From positions 62,001-126,000 of the forward strand of contig LGRX02025926.1 of the NCBI GenBank assembly GCA_001247695.2: a stretch of 64,000 bases of DNA. Direction: 5' to 3'. The notes under the pieces are model-generated. The model was not told the DNA's origin, did not search any database, and saw nothing but the letters and a program-made list of their open reading frames with translations. Shown here in pieces: positions 38,131-48,805 of this stretch (its first letter is position 1; each line of letters begins with the position of its first letter). This DNA comes from Cymbomonas tetramitiformis. Its lineage: Eukaryota; Chlorophyta; Pyramimonadophyceae; Pyramimonadales; Pyramimonadaceae. The translations under genes were made by a program, and so were the position numbers.

Positions 38131-38185
38131 AAATACGGAGAGCAGTTCGATTGAATGTGCGGCGTTTGAACTACTCTCCGTATTT
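38131..38185. repeat. Short hairpin
   Basis: AAATACGGAGAGCAGTTCGA at 38131-38150 pairs with TTGAACTACTCTCCGTATTT ending at 38185, over about 20 bp with one mismatch and one slip. The loop is about 15 nt. Confidence 0.75.
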
Positions 38186-38379
38186 GACATTGCTGCTGCC
38201 CTCTTGACAGACTGGTGGCAGCGTTATAGTCATCAGCATACAACCATAATTGTTTGACTTGGCAGGCAGCATTCGGATACGCCACTTGCAAGCTGAACAA
38301 GTGGTCCGACCCTTTATTGGTTCCAATAAGCCGATGCTCACAACCTTTGACCGCACACGTGTGGCTACACGCGTAACAA

Positions 38380-38659
38380 AAAATCTCATCGTGGGGCAAC
38401 CAGTCGGCAAACCAGGACGGCACGAAGTAGAGACTCCTCTGGTCATTCGGATCTCCTAATATTGTGCAGTCTCTATGATGGGAAGAAACGATCGGATGGG
38501 CGACTGTGAGGAGTGTCCTTCAATGCACGTCACAGTCACCGAGCCGATCTTTTCTTCCCATCATAGAGACTGCACAAGATTAGGAGATCTGAACGACCAG
38601 AGGAGTCTCTACCCCGTGCCGTCTTGGTTTGCCGACTGGTTGCCCAACGATGAGATTTG
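38380..38659. mobile_element. 280-bp fold-back element (128-bp arms)
   Basis: The left arm 38382-38509 and right arm 38530-38657 are reverse complements with scattered mismatches. Left-arm landmarks AATCTCATCG and GGCAACCAGTCGGCAAACCA reappear reverse-complemented as TGGTTTGCCGACTGGTTGCC and CGATGAGATT. A spacer of about 20 nt separates the arms. Both arms carry an outward-reading frame with PSWFADWLP followed by DEI, so the arms probably duplicate a coding segment. Confidence 0.7.
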
Positions 38660-41602
38660 TTGTGACGGAATAATATCCAGACTTGTGAAGTGAGTTGAGC
38701 AAGGGCTCCACGTTGTATGGCATACTCCCGCAAGCGAATGCAACGTGATCCACCTTATATGAAAAAACACATCGATTACTTTACCAACGAGCGTGCGCAC
38801 TAGCACAAGATGCAACAATGGCTTGACGTGCTGCGGTATAAGCTGAAAGCCGGACGCAACGTTTCTGGCATATGGGTGGGGGTTGAATCGAAGGTCGTGA
38901 TAGCGAGGTGGATACCACATATGCAAGTGTGATCTGACCTGTGTGGACATATCGATGGTGGTATAATGCGCTGAAAGCTGATAGCCTCGTATGATCTTGT
39001 TGCCCGGGGAAATGCACGTATCAGCGGCTGTGAATATGAAAGAGCGCAACACACCACAACGAAAATAAGGGTCGGAGACGATGATTGCAGACATAATTAC
39101 CGAAGTTGGTGTAGATTCCTTGCAGTGCTTGTGGAGAAGCAGTTGATATCAGGGAAGAAGCGAAGGACGAATGCGTCCCGGTCACAGCCTTGCGGAATAT
39201 GAGGCCATTATGAAGGCATCACGGGCAAATAAAACAAAGAGTTGCGGAAGCGAATTATTCGCTCAAATTCATCCATGAAATTCTTACAAATATGCCGCGG
39301 TCCTTATACTAATATCACGGGTATTACTGTCTTTCAGAAGCAGTCGGAATGGTTTTAAAGCCAACATACCAGGTTCAGAGGCCGCAATCGAGAGACCCAT
39401 CCCATCCTGTTTGATTGATTTTGTATATGTAATTTGTACGAACAATTATTGATGATATTATAAGGTTAAAATCACATGCATACACGATACAGTTGACGCG
39501 AATCACGGACGTGAGTACAGTTCAACAGTCGTCGAAAATGATTGTCAATCGTTTCCATCGGATGAAACGCGAGATGCAGTTCCAAGATTGCTCGTTATCG
39601 TGTATACATGCCTAGCTTCTAAATGTGACCTGTAAAGATTTCGTTCCAGTAGAAATTACTGAAATACTCTGACTTGACCTTTTATCGCGGACACTCAGAC
39701 CTCCTCCTCGGTCACATCAGGTTCGATTAATATATAGCAGCATTCATCCCATGGTTCAACGCCATTCGCATGAATATCGCAGCCTGCTCCAGAAAATATA
39801 ATACACAAATTACTGGCGGGGGGCCGTCAGACCTGCTGGATGAACGTGGGGATCGCACACGACTATTCTGCCTGACAATCCTGGAAAACACCACTGCTCC
39901 TCGTACCCCAGAGCGCTTTACCCCAAGAAGTATTCAAAGTTGTACAAGACTGAATGAACCGCCGCAGCTCCTCAACAGGTCAGCCAACTGCCAGGCTAGA
40001 TACGGGGATGCTGAAGGCGGTCTCGCACAATACCACGGCTTCTGAGCTGAGACCACAAGCGGCCTCCGGAGAGCTCCGGCACTGCAGCTAAATCCCACGG
40101 CAAGGTGTACTAAAGTGTTTACAACAGTCCATATGAATAACGTATTTATCTATCTCTATTCTTGTGCGATACTAATCTGTATAATTGATGCCTCACAATC
40201 AATGTAGTGACAATTCATCTGAAGAACTGCAGAGTCGCCCCCGGCAGGTATTTGCATCGTTTACAAACAAACAACACTTGTTAAACACCATCACAGCATC
40301 CTCCTTCGCACATAGTACAAGGGAACCATCCGCACACGTCATCATCTCCCCTCTCTATGCTGTGTGAACCAGCGAGGAGTGCTTTACACACATTGGCGCA
40401 TCACCGTGGCGCCCCAGCATGCATCTGCTTGATACGGCGAGATAAGTTGTCCGGCTCACGCTTGAAAGCGACATGTGACAGAAATGGAGAAGTCGAGGCT
40501 TTCTGTATAATGCGCCCTAATCCAAACACCCGCCCGGAATCCAACAAACCGCCCCGAGCACTCAGACATCGCCGCCCCAAGCGCTCGGACGTCGCCGCCC
40601 CAAGCGCTCATCCATGCATCGATTATGCACCAATTGGCGGGCGGCCTGCCAACCAAAACCAGCCTGACACCCAAGTGGAGGAACAATATATGAAAGAAAG
40701 GGGTCATGATTTGATGTCACACCCCTATGGATGAAAGCAGGCGTGCTATCTGCCACGCGCCCTGTGCGGACAACATGCGAGAGGAGGTATGGAAGCGGTG
40801 TGGAGGCGGGCGAATGATTTTCGTTTCCGATGGCAAAGGCGAGCAACATGACTTCTGCAACACAGACATCGATGACTCCAGCTGAATGCGAATGCACGGC
40901 CAGGATGATCCGAGGAAGCTCTCAGCGCGGCTTACCATCTTGGCGGGAAAAAAAGAACGTCTCCTGGCGCTAGCTCCACCTCCAACCCTTCGACGCTCTG
41001 TGACCAGGACAACCGAGAAGCGTCACACGCAAGATGCCCTCCGAAGTGAACACGGCGCCGGAAGCCGGATCACTTGCGAAGGGGCGCTAGTGATGGGGCG
41101 CATCTCTCAGAGGGAGCGCTTGCTTTTCGACCCACTTCAAGAAACATCGATGCATGAAACGTGGTCCTGGTGCTAGGATACTGTGAGTTGGTTCACGATC
41201 TAACCCGCGAAGGAGCTCAGAGCCTCTTAGTGCAGGTGCCTGGCCAATGGTGCCAATCAGGGAGGAGCTTGGCGATCCATAGTGAGTGCATCATAATCCA
41301 CGTGGCATGCCATGTTCTTCGTGACTCACGGCGACTAGTTGCCACGTAGTGTACAACGTATGCACTCGCTGTCACACATGTGCTTGCTTCACTTCCACAA
41401 TTCGCCCTCTGCTGTATTGAAGCGCACCTCCGAGAGGGGGAGGAGTGCGCCTTCTGCTTGTGTAATATCCACCTGTCAAGCCGGTGACCGGCGGCCGTCA
41501 GCACTCTCCCCTTCACCTCCCAAGGTCGCTCAAATGCGAGCAACTTCTGTTCGGCAGTCAGCTACCAGTTGTGCCGATGCCACACCGCAGACATCGAGTA
41601 AA
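38660..41602. other. About 2.9 kb without a gene I can support
   Basis: Open frames of 80-125 codons exist at 39770-40045 and 40357-40734 (plus) and 41217-41543 (minus). They have no recognisable motif, no partner exons I can join, and no repeat structure. The 40357 frame is Arg/Pro-rich in its second half. Confidence 0.35.
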
Positions 41603-41606
41603 GCGC

Positions 41607-41716
41607 GTTGACCGAGGCCAGGCGCGTTGACCGAGGCCAGGCGCGTTGACCGAGGCCAGGCGCGTTGACCGAGGCCAGGTGCGTTGACCGAGGCCAGGCA
41701 CGTTGACTGAGGCCAG
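41607..41716 (+). repeat. 17-bp tandem repeat, about 6-7 copies
   Basis: The unit is GCGTTGACCGAGGCCAG, with small changes in the last copies. Since 17 is not a multiple of 3, the minus strand reads alternating frames (LGQRAWPRSTRLASVNAPG). Confidence 0.9.
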
Positions 41717-41802
41717 CCCACCATCACCCGAGTGAAAGAAATAAGCAAGCAAGAACAGGTAGAGGCCGTCATAAGTTACCACATAAGCATCGAGCAGACA
41801 AC

Positions 41803-43250
41803 AGCATGGAAGACATCATTGCCTGTAGGCACGAGTCATTACCGAGTGTGTCACACGCACACGCTTCCTCAGTCGGTGGGGACACGTTGCCGCAAGCACT
41901 TGTGCGCCGGTGCAACGTGTTGCTCCGCGCTCTTCAGGCCGGCTGGTGGTCCCGGGGGAGAGCTTTGGTCCGGCGACAGACCTCTGGGTTCGACCATGAT
42001 GAGCGGAGGACACAATCAGGTGAATGAAGGGTGGGATACTGCGGCGGCGAGATAGTCGTCCGGCATCCACAGTTGGCAGGTGGTAGGGGTGTAATCGAGG
42101 GGATCGAGGGAAAGGGGAACGTGGGCAGGGGCATTAGCGGGCGGCTGCCATGAGCAGCACGCCCTAAGCGATGGGGGCGTATTGGGCTGGTGGAGGGAGC
42201 CTGGATCGAGCTGTTTTGGCCGGATGCGCGGGGGTGCTCTGGGGAACGTAATGGGGCGAGGGTTCTGCTGGGGCGCGCAACAGCGCAACGGGTGTTTCGA
42301 TGCGGACTCCTCCAGGGAAGAGGCGCTCCTCAAGCAGACCCCGGGGGGGGTGATGATGGGCGCTTCCATAGGCGTCCCCTTTGGTCGCCTGCCCACAGTT
42401 GCGTCTGTTGCCAGGTGGCACAGTAAAGCTTGCTGGTGTGCCGGCGGCCTCTATCTCAAGGTGCTGGCAAGGAGGGGTCGGGTAGTGGTGGAGCAAACGG
42501 GGACGGTGTGCTTGGCAGGGTTCGTCGGGTCAGGCGTGGGTGATAGTGCTGCAGGTTGGAGGGCTACAATGGTTCCAGCCTATACAGGGCACTGTCGGCG
42601 TGAGCCGTTGGGGCCTGACTGAGCGCTCCCGCCGCCAACATCCGTGCTTCTGGATGGTGGTTGGGCGTCTGGAGGGCGTCTACGATACGCTCATTGTGAG
42701 TGACGGTGGATGCCAGTGGTCGGGCTCACCCGGTGCTCTGAGGGCGGGCTGCGGTGTAATCATTACGAGTGCTGGCATGCGGCAGCGCGTGAGCAGGTAC
42801 GCTGTCGCCAGGCCGCGTCGGGGAGGTGCTCGGCCGGGCAGAATGGGAGGCGGGTCCGCAGGGAGGGGACCAGGACCAGATGCGTGCCGTGGGGCAAGGA
42901 GTGCAGGATGGAGGCACCGGGTGGGGATGCCATGAGCCACCCAAGAAACTGGGGCAAGGAGGGGCGCACGGCGAGTGGTGTGGGTCATGCTCACCAAGGT
43001 TTGCCCAGGCTCACCCGCCGTCAGGGAGCAACGAAGCTTGCACGCGCAAGGGGGGGCCGTGGCCTGTGGCCTGGGGGGCATATCAACATACCTCTCGCAC
43101 ACCTAATAGAGGGAATAGACCAACTGAGCCAGTGCGGGGTGGCGGGGAGAGCTCTTCCAGAGCTGAAGTGCATGTCCTCCATGTGATGGAGCCACGGGGG
43201 GCGCTCTGGTCGGGGCGCAACGAAACGCCAAACGGGAATGCGCGTAAGAG
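41803..43250 (+). other. GC-rich block with overlapping unrecognised ORFs
   Basis: Plus-strand frames at 41806-42027, 42182-42622, 42540-42935 and 42710-43186 are open but unlike any family I know. The first could be an exon, since it ends before CAG/GTGAAT at 42016. The 42182 frame includes SREEALLKQTPGGVMMGASI and a Cys/Gly-rich tail. High GC by itself keeps frames open here, and minus-strand Pro-rich ORFs overlap all of them. Confidence 0.25.
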
Positions 43251-43253
43251 GAT

Positions 43254-43577
43254 ATGTGCCCACACCCCAACGCCTTTGACGCTTTGACTGGAGTCACCCA
43301 ACTAGCACGTCACCAGAACAATCAGCATCGAGGATCACAGCCAATCAGCATTGAATATGATGAGCGTCAATCGGCAGTGAGCATCGGAGGCGTCCAGTAT
43401 CGAGGATCACAGCCAATCAACATTGAATATGATGAGCGACAATCGGCGGTGAGCATTGGAGGCGTCCAGCATCGAGGATCAGAGTCAATCAGCATTGAAT
43501 ATGATGAGCGTCAATCGGCAGTGAGCATTGGAGGCGTCCAGCATCGAGGATCAGAGTCAATCGGCATCGAGGATTAG
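43254..43577 (+). CDS. 107-aa ORF made of in-frame 24-residue repeats
   Basis: A 72-bp tandem repeat, about 3.6 copies over 43322-43580, encodes ISIEYDERQSAVSIGG plus a linker. Copies differ at a few bases while keeping the frame (QPISIEYDERQ, QPINIEYDERQ, ESISIEYDERQ). The period is a multiple of 3, so an open frame is easy to keep by chance. It may be an exon or a plain minisatellite. Confidence 0.25.
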   Translation: MCPHPNAFDALTGVTQLARHQNNQHRGSQPISIEYDERQSAVSIGGVQYRGSQPINIEYDERQSAVSIGGVQHRGSESISIEYDERQSAVSIGGVQHRGSESIGIED

Positions 43578-43951
43578 GGTGTGGCCCTGCCATGAGATGG
43601 CAACACCCAGCATGAGCAGGTGCCGAGCGGCGTTGAGGATGGCTTGCGCGCCGCCCGCACGTCGGCGAGGTCCTGCACAGATTGCCCGTTGAGTTTAGGT
43701 GCGTGCACCAGTAGGCTGCGTGTAGTCGCCGGCCCCTCCACCGGCCGCCACGGTGACCAGACATATACCGAGGGCAGGACCCGCTGGCTTTTCAAGAAGG
43801 TTTGATGCGCCTTTGGCTGCACGTGAAGGGGGAGGCGGGAAGTGGTGTTGAGTAGCGCGAAGACGGCGAGGGCTCTGTGCTTAAACGCGAGGGCAATTTG
43901 GTTGACTTCCCCCCCCGCGCTCAGAGGGCGCAATGTCGGCTTTTGTGACAT
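43574..43951 (-). CDS. Unrecognised 125-aa ORF overlapping the 280-aa ORF end
   Basis: Reads GGEVNQIALAFKHRALAVFA, then LLNTTSRLPLHVQPKAHQTF and QRVLPSVYVWSPWRP. It overlaps the last 31 bp of the 280-aa ORF in another frame, so the two may be one gene split by a frameshift or by a splice. Its 3' end carries a block (AHAGC-type on one frame) also seen at 44830-44870. No family recognised. Confidence 0.3.
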   Translation of the reverse strand: MSQKPTLRPLSAGGEVNQIALAFKHRALAVFALLNTTSRLPLHVQPKAHQTFLKSQRVLPSVYVWSPWRPVEGPATTRSLLVHAPKLNGQSVQDLADVRAARKPSSTPLGTCSCWVLPSHGRATP

Positions 43952-44763
43952 TGGCGTCGCAATCTTTTGATTACATATTCCATATAAAAGATCTCAACCC
44001 CGATGTCACAGAACTCGTAAAAACAGCCGACATTGCGCCACCTGCCCGCACTCAGCCAGATGTGTGTGTTCTCGTACTCGAAGACTCTACTCTCCGGCAG
44101 TCCTGTGACCGCCTTGATGAGGGCGTGCAGGTACCGGAGGTATTTGATGGCCTCCTTCACGGTTTTGTCAAGATCGACGATCTTCGGCTGGGGCGAGACG
44201 AGCAGGGGGAAGCCCGTAGGCCCCGTGTCCTGTGGTTTGATGTCGCAGCACGTGACTGTGCACACGTGGACTAGCCTCTGCATATCCCCCTCCTCCGTGG
44301 GGAGGCCTGGTTTGCAGGTGGTGGAGAGCGGGTCCTCTGCCTCCAGGACCTCTTTGGTATCCGTGTACCAGCTGGCCACCACCTTGCGTATTTTTAATTC
44401 CGGGTTAGGTCCCAGTTTCGGTTCCTTTGTGCACGTTTTGCTCACCCGATGCAGCGGTTCGAAGATGGAGGGGATCCTCCCTTGCGGGGAGTATTGGACC
44501 TCTGAGTACTTCAGGGGGCGGCTGAGCGCCCTCTTGATTTCCTCAGTGGGAACCTCCTCTTCTTCACTGGGTTTATCCACCTCGGGGTTCCCAGCACGGG
44601 GCCGGCATCCCCGGCTTGCCCGATTTTTGGTTTTGTTATCTTGTGTTTTTTTTGGTTTGTAGGGCCCGCTTTCCAAAACGCACCCTTCTGTGGCGTGACA
44701 GGGAAGGCAAACGGTAACGCACTTCAACGACACCGGTTTCTTGGATGATGACGGAAGAAGCAC
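43921..44763 (-). CDS. Intact 280-aa ORF, function unknown
   Basis: The longest ORF in the region with clearly protein-like composition. It has a basic Lys/Arg-rich N-terminal third (KPKKTQDNKTKNRASRG), an acidic Glu run (PSEEEEVPTEEIKRAL), a Cys-containing middle (CTVTCCDIKP) and a helical C-terminal third (VKEAIKYLRYLHALIKAV ... FYMEYVIKRLRRQ). No transmembrane segment, signal peptide or known motif. It may belong to a mobile element together with the overlapping downstream frame. The start is the first Met at 44761-44763, with no RNA evidence. Confidence 0.42.
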   Translation of the reverse strand: MLLPSSSKKPVSLKCVTVCLPCHATEGCVLESGPYKPKKTQDNKTKNRASRGCRPRAGNPEVDKPSEEEEVPTEEIKRALSRPLKYSEVQYSPQGRIPSIFEPLHRVSKTCTKEPKLGPNPELKIRKVVASWYTDTKEVLEAEDPLSTTCKPGLPTEEGDMQRLVHVCTVTCCDIKPQDTGPTGFPLLVSPQPKIVDLDKTVKEAIKYLRYLHALIKAVTGLPESRVFEYENTHIWLSAGRWRNVGCFYEFCDIGVEIFYMEYVIKRLRRQCHKSRHCAL

Positions 44764-45707
44764 TCTGTCGTTGTTTCAGCCAAAATGATTCTCCATTCAA
44801 CGTTCAGAGTAACACCTCCAGAAAGAAAATGCCCTGCTATGAGATGGCTGCACCCAGCATGTGCAGATGCCGGTCTGTGCTTGCAGAAGCAGCGCGCATG
44901 GCTTGGATCCCCGAGGCGCAAGTCCAGGGCGCATCTCGAGAGGATGCGGGATACCGGCACGAGGCCCCTCTCTTTTGCATCCCTCCCCAACCACTGGAAA
45001 GAAGCGCTCAGGCCATCGAACGGCACACAAGAGGTGACACCAATCTGAAGGTGGATACACCACATGGGGCCTTGTGGAGAAGCTTGTGAATATTGTCTCA
45101 AGCTGGATTGAGCAGAAACCAGTGAATGCAAATTTTGGCAGGGAGCAGGGCGGGCTCGTCATAGCAAAATCAGCATGGGTACCTGACATCTTCGGCGTAA
45201 GGGATGATCGTCCGGATATGGGTACTGCCACGTACCAGATCACCCGCTAGTCAGAATGCGTATAGGGCTCGCGCAAGCCGGCGTCTAAAGAGAACAAACC
45301 TGACGGCATGGCCTCGCTCACAAACCCATGTGAGCTCATCCACGGCTAAGCCAATCACGTGCAGCTCAGGCTGGGCTGCCGATTTTCAAATGTCAGCCCG
45401 AGCTTGCCAAAGCGCTCGTGTGCGTGCCAAACAACACAGACATCCGGTGCTACACTCGGACCGAGATCGCTTGTACTGCGACCGACATGCGTACAACTGA
45501 CACGCGACGCGCGACGCTTTTCCCGGCATGAACGAGGCAGACTGGGCCACCGATACCGCGCAAGGTCGCGGATGGCAGGGACGAGCTCGCAATATTCGCT
45601 GACCAGCCCGTGAGCCTTTCCCAGAATACACGAGGCGGTCCCTAAAGGCGCGAGCACCCTCCCGCCCCGGCCGACGAGATTTGGGCGATCGCGATCTTGC
45701 AGCTCAC
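44764..45707. other. No gene recognised between the 280-aa ORF and the JmjC exons
   Basis: Later exons of the JmjC-type gene should lie here, or have been lost. I searched the minus strand for the second iron-binding His and the W-H/Y block and did not find it. ORFs at 44797-45243 and 45355-45657 have no known motif. The segment near 44830-44870 resembles 43590-43625 (TGAGATGGC followed by ACACCCAGCAT). Confidence 0.4.
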
Positions 45708-46494
45708 CAAACTAGAAAGCGCCGCCGGGGAGTAGAACACGAGCTTCTTGCGGCCTCGGACCTGCGCTCCAAGCCCCCGCCCCGTGACTGCCGCGGCGCA
45801 ACACCGAGGAGTCAGCGCCTGCTGGGTGCAGACCGGCATTCGAGGGAACCCCTCTTGCTGTCCTCTCACCGATCCGATCCAAAGCAGCGCGCAGCACGGT
45901 GGTGTGGACGGTGTCGAGGGTGGCATCCCTTACCTGCGTCAGAAAAGAGGCAGAGGAGTCGTAATGGAGGGGCGACACGGTGCCCTCGGGGCTGATCCAC
46001 ATCCGCGGCGACTGAGTCATGGCCGCGCCGTCTGCGGCAGCATCAGTCTCGAGCAGCGGGCGGTCGCTCTTGCGTCCGGCGGCCGCAGATTGGGTTGAGG
46101 ACGCTGCGTCACCGATGATGCTGAAGGGGGCGGCCTGCACGTTGATATCCTGCAGCAGCGCATCGTTCAGACCAGCCTGGACGCAACCCACCTCACCATT
46201 CCCTCAGCACCCCGTCCAAGAACGCCTACCCTGACCACATGTGTGGCGACTAAGGCTGGTGCGCCTCGTGTGGGCGATGCGGCCGCGCGTTGGTCCTCGG
46301 CGCTGCGGGAGACGGCCTCCCACTTCAGCGGCCGTGGCGAATGTGGGAGCGAGCTCGGCAGGTGGGGCAGGAGAAGAGGCGGCCACCTGGAGGTAGAAGC
46401 GCAGGCCGCGCTGGACAAAGCTGCTGGATCTCTGGATGCACATCGCGAACTCCGCCAGAGTCATATCGCAGCGCCAGCTGGCGACCCCAGCCAA
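45708..46494 (-). CDS. JmjC/cupin-8 domain hydroxylase (JMJD5/KDM8-like), partial, three exons
   Basis: Minus-strand exons 46494-46387, 46176-45934 and 45761-45708 join in phase 0 with GT-AG introns (CTCCAG/GTGGCC, ACGCAG/GTAAGG, TTTG/GTGAGC). Exon 1 has DMTLAEF and ends YLQ. Exon 2 continues AGLNDALLQDIN, the usual spacing before the core, and holds RMWISPEGTVSPLHYDSSAS with the iron-binding H-x-D. Exon 3 completes LTQVRGRKKLVFYSP, with the Lys of the co-substrate strand region. Such enzymes are Fe(II)/2-oxoglutarate-dependent hydroxylases or demethylases. A 35-residue low-complexity insert lies between INVQ and MTQSP. The start Met is only a guess, and an acceptor at GTCGCCAG would put the exon start at about 46479. 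Upstream exons and the C-terminal half were not found, so the gene is partial or broken. Confidence 0.68.
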
Positions 46495-46982
46495 AGAGAG
46501 TGTCAGGCCACAGTAAGTCCCAGCCTGTAAGAGGTGCGGGCCAGCAGCAGGTATGCGATTGGACTGTACTTAGATGAGAGCGTGGTTTCCAAATCCCGAG
46601 TGCCTTCAAGAGTTGGCTTTCGTACGGTGCAAGCAGTGCCGACGTCCCAAGCACCGGACACAGCTCCCTCGGATGGGAGTGTGCGCGAGGACCTAGCAGA
46701 ATAGGGCTATCGAATGAGAGCATCGACGTCCCGAGCATTGTGGGGAGTCAGCGACACTGGACAAGAGCGGCGCCGTTTGCCGGAAGCAGCGCCGATGTCC
46801 CGAGGGCAGCGGAGCGGCGGCTCCCCCCGATGAAATGAGCGCTGGAGTGCATCCGAACATTTCCGAGTATTCGAAGGTTTCTCCACCGTTAGATTGACCG
46901 GAGTGCTTCCCGGAGTTCCATCTGAAGAGCAGCTGCTCACTTTTCTTGGTAGAGACGACAGAGACTATACTTTCAACAAACA
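46495..46982. other. No gene recognised upstream of the JmjC exons
   Basis: It should contain earlier exons of the JmjC-type gene if that gene is intact. A minus-strand frame at 46325-46738 is open but lacks family features. Confidence 0.35.
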
Positions 46983-47094
46983 TGCGGCAGTCAGCGACCT
47001 TCTCAGCGGTGGAGGCTATTCAAGAACAGAGCAGGCTGCGAAGGAGCAGGGAGGGGGTGAGGGCAACCGAGGACGGGGAGGGCAGCGCATGGAC
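46983..47094 (+). repeat. Direct repeat flanking the hairpin/ORF segment, copy 1
   Basis: Matches 48806-48911 over about 110 bp with scattered substitutions (shared GAGCAGGCTGC, GAGGACGGGGAGGGCAGCGC). It ends directly at the first base of the large inverted repeat. Confidence 0.7.
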
Positions 47095-47885
47095 CTCGTT
47101 TTTGCCGTCGCAAAGGGTGCCATCGCTAAATGGATCTCGCATGCGTTGTGTATTTCACGTCGTCGTGAGATAGGAAGGTCGCCGTGGGAAGGTTGGTGTT
47201 GACGATTTTCCCAGCTCGAGTCGCGGACGATGGGATGATAGAATGGATCGGTCGCAGGAAGGCGTGGCAGTACACTGCTGCACATTGGGTAGAAGGTGCT
47301 TCACCTGCCAGTTTTTTGCCATAGGGCACATACGAGTGCACGTACATTTCTTTGGGTGGCAGTATCCTTCTTTAATAAATTCTTCTTCTTCTTCTTGACT
47401 TCCACAGGCGCGGACTTGTCAACGATCTCGGCCTCAACAGGCACTTCGGGCGTCTCAGCATAAAATATCTAATGCAACCAGGTTGCATTAGATTAGATTA
47501 GATTGCATTAGACATTTTCTGCTGAGACGCCCGAAGTGCCTGTTGAGGCCGAGATCGTTGACAAGTCCGCACCGGTGGAAGTCAAGAAGAAGAAGAATTT
47601 ATTAAAGAAGGATACTGCCACCAAAAGAAATTTACGTGCACTCGTATGTGCCCTAATGGCGAAAACTGGCAGGTGAAGCACCTTCTACCCAATGTGCAGC
47701 AGTGTACTACCACGCCTTCCTGCGACTGATCCATTCTCTCATCCCATCGTCCGCGGCTCGAGCTGGGAAAATCGTCAACACCAACCTTCCCACGGCGACC
47801 TTCCTATCTCACGACGACGTAAAATACACAACGCATGCGAGATCCATTTAGCGATGGCACCCTTTGCGACGGCAAAAACGAGGTC
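47092..47885. repeat. Large head-to-head inverted repeat (two arms of about 385 bp)
   Basis: The left arm 47092-47477 and right arm 47503-47885 are reverse complements with few mismatches and one or two indels. The 25-nt spacer is rich in GATTA. Each arm carries the same outward-reading frame. On the right it begins ETPEVPVEAEIVDKSAPVEV followed by KKKKNLLKKDTA, then breaks. On the left arm (minus strand) a later stretch stays open as AGKIVNTNLPTATFLSHDDV. The structure is that of a fold-back element or an inverted duplication of a gene fragment. Confidence 0.8.
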
Positions 47886-48056
47886 GATTGGAACAAGGCT
47901 TGCCAGGCCACCTTCGAGCAAGTGAGCTATGAAAAGGCAGTCATTTTCTACGACACCTTGACCGAGGAGGTATCTTATCACAAAAGCGCCATCACCGAAG
48001 CCCTTTGGCATGGACAAGACCGACTCGATCAGTCATTGGGACAACACATCCTTTAA
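47835..48056 (+). CDS. Hypothetical 73-aa ORF crossing the edge of the inverted repeat
   Basis: Starts MRDPFSDGTLCDGKNEVDWN inside the right arm and leaves it after about 17 codons, continuing KACQATFEQVSYEKAVIFYD. It overlaps the next ORF in another frame. Protein-like, but no family recognised. Confidence 0.25.
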   Translation: MRDPFSDGTLCDGKNEVDWNKACQATFEQVSYEKAVIFYDTLTEEVSYHKSAITEALWHGQDRLDQSLGQHIL

Positions 48057-48480
48057 CACCTTGGCAATCAATCCTAAAGTCCCAGCCGATGACGCCTCCG
48101 CCGGGGACGGCGTTCCCGCTTTGTCTCAGCACGATAGTGCGGCTTGGGCGGCGTTCCGAGAGCAAGCGGGGGTCGAGTTCACAACTCCCCAAACCCTACC
48201 GCGCGGGCGGCAGAGAATCTCCAAGAAAAAGGCGGAGATGTTCTACAAGGTGCTCCGCAGCCAGCAAACCCTCACTTCCATCATCTACCATGTACTTTTC
48301 TTGATACAGACGACAAAACTTTACTTTCAGCAAGGCCGCCCCTTCGGATTCGTGAAGCTCCGCCATTTTGATTTGCGAAAAAAAAAGCCCAACCTCGGAA
48401 CCTTAAGGAGAATCTGTGCAGTGCACTGCAAAAACTTCATTCAATTGATAGAGTGTGCCGGAGAACAGAACACGTTCTAG
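48010..48480 (+). CDS. Hypothetical 156-aa ORF
   Basis: It has a balanced N-terminal half (NPKVPADDASAGDGVPALSQ) and a basic helical C-terminal half (RISKKKAEMFYKVLRSQQTL, later FVKLRHFDLRKKKP). It lies between the two 110-bp direct repeats, together with the inverted repeat, so it may belong to one 1.9-kb mobile unit. No known motif. Confidence 0.3.
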   Translation: MDKTDSISHWDNTSFNTLAINPKVPADDASAGDGVPALSQHDSAAWAAFREQAGVEFTTPQTLPRGRQRISKKKAEMFYKVLRSQQTLTSIIYHVLFLIQTTKLYFQQGRPFGFVKLRHFDLRKKKPNLGTLRRICAVHCKNFIQLIECAGEQNTF

Positions 48481-48805
48481 TGGAGAGACGTATGGCCAAG
48501 GAAAGCTATGACACAGGACGCAGCCGCCGCAACAGGCGGCGAGGATTGGGGGAGAGGAGCTTCAATGGCAGGTCGAAGGGAATCCGACCTGGGCGGCTCA
48601 AAGATGCCTCTGAGCACGTCGATGTGATGCTCCTGGCAGAATATAAAATCAGAGCTGTTGCTGACTCTTACCATCCCGCGCCACGGACCCTCCCTGCGCA
48701 CGAGACTGCTCAAGCTCCACCTGCACGCGCAGTCGCCTCCTGGCCCGCCCTTCGTCACGATGAAGGAGCGCTGTTTGTTATCTTCGATTCAACGCAACAA
48801 TCGTG

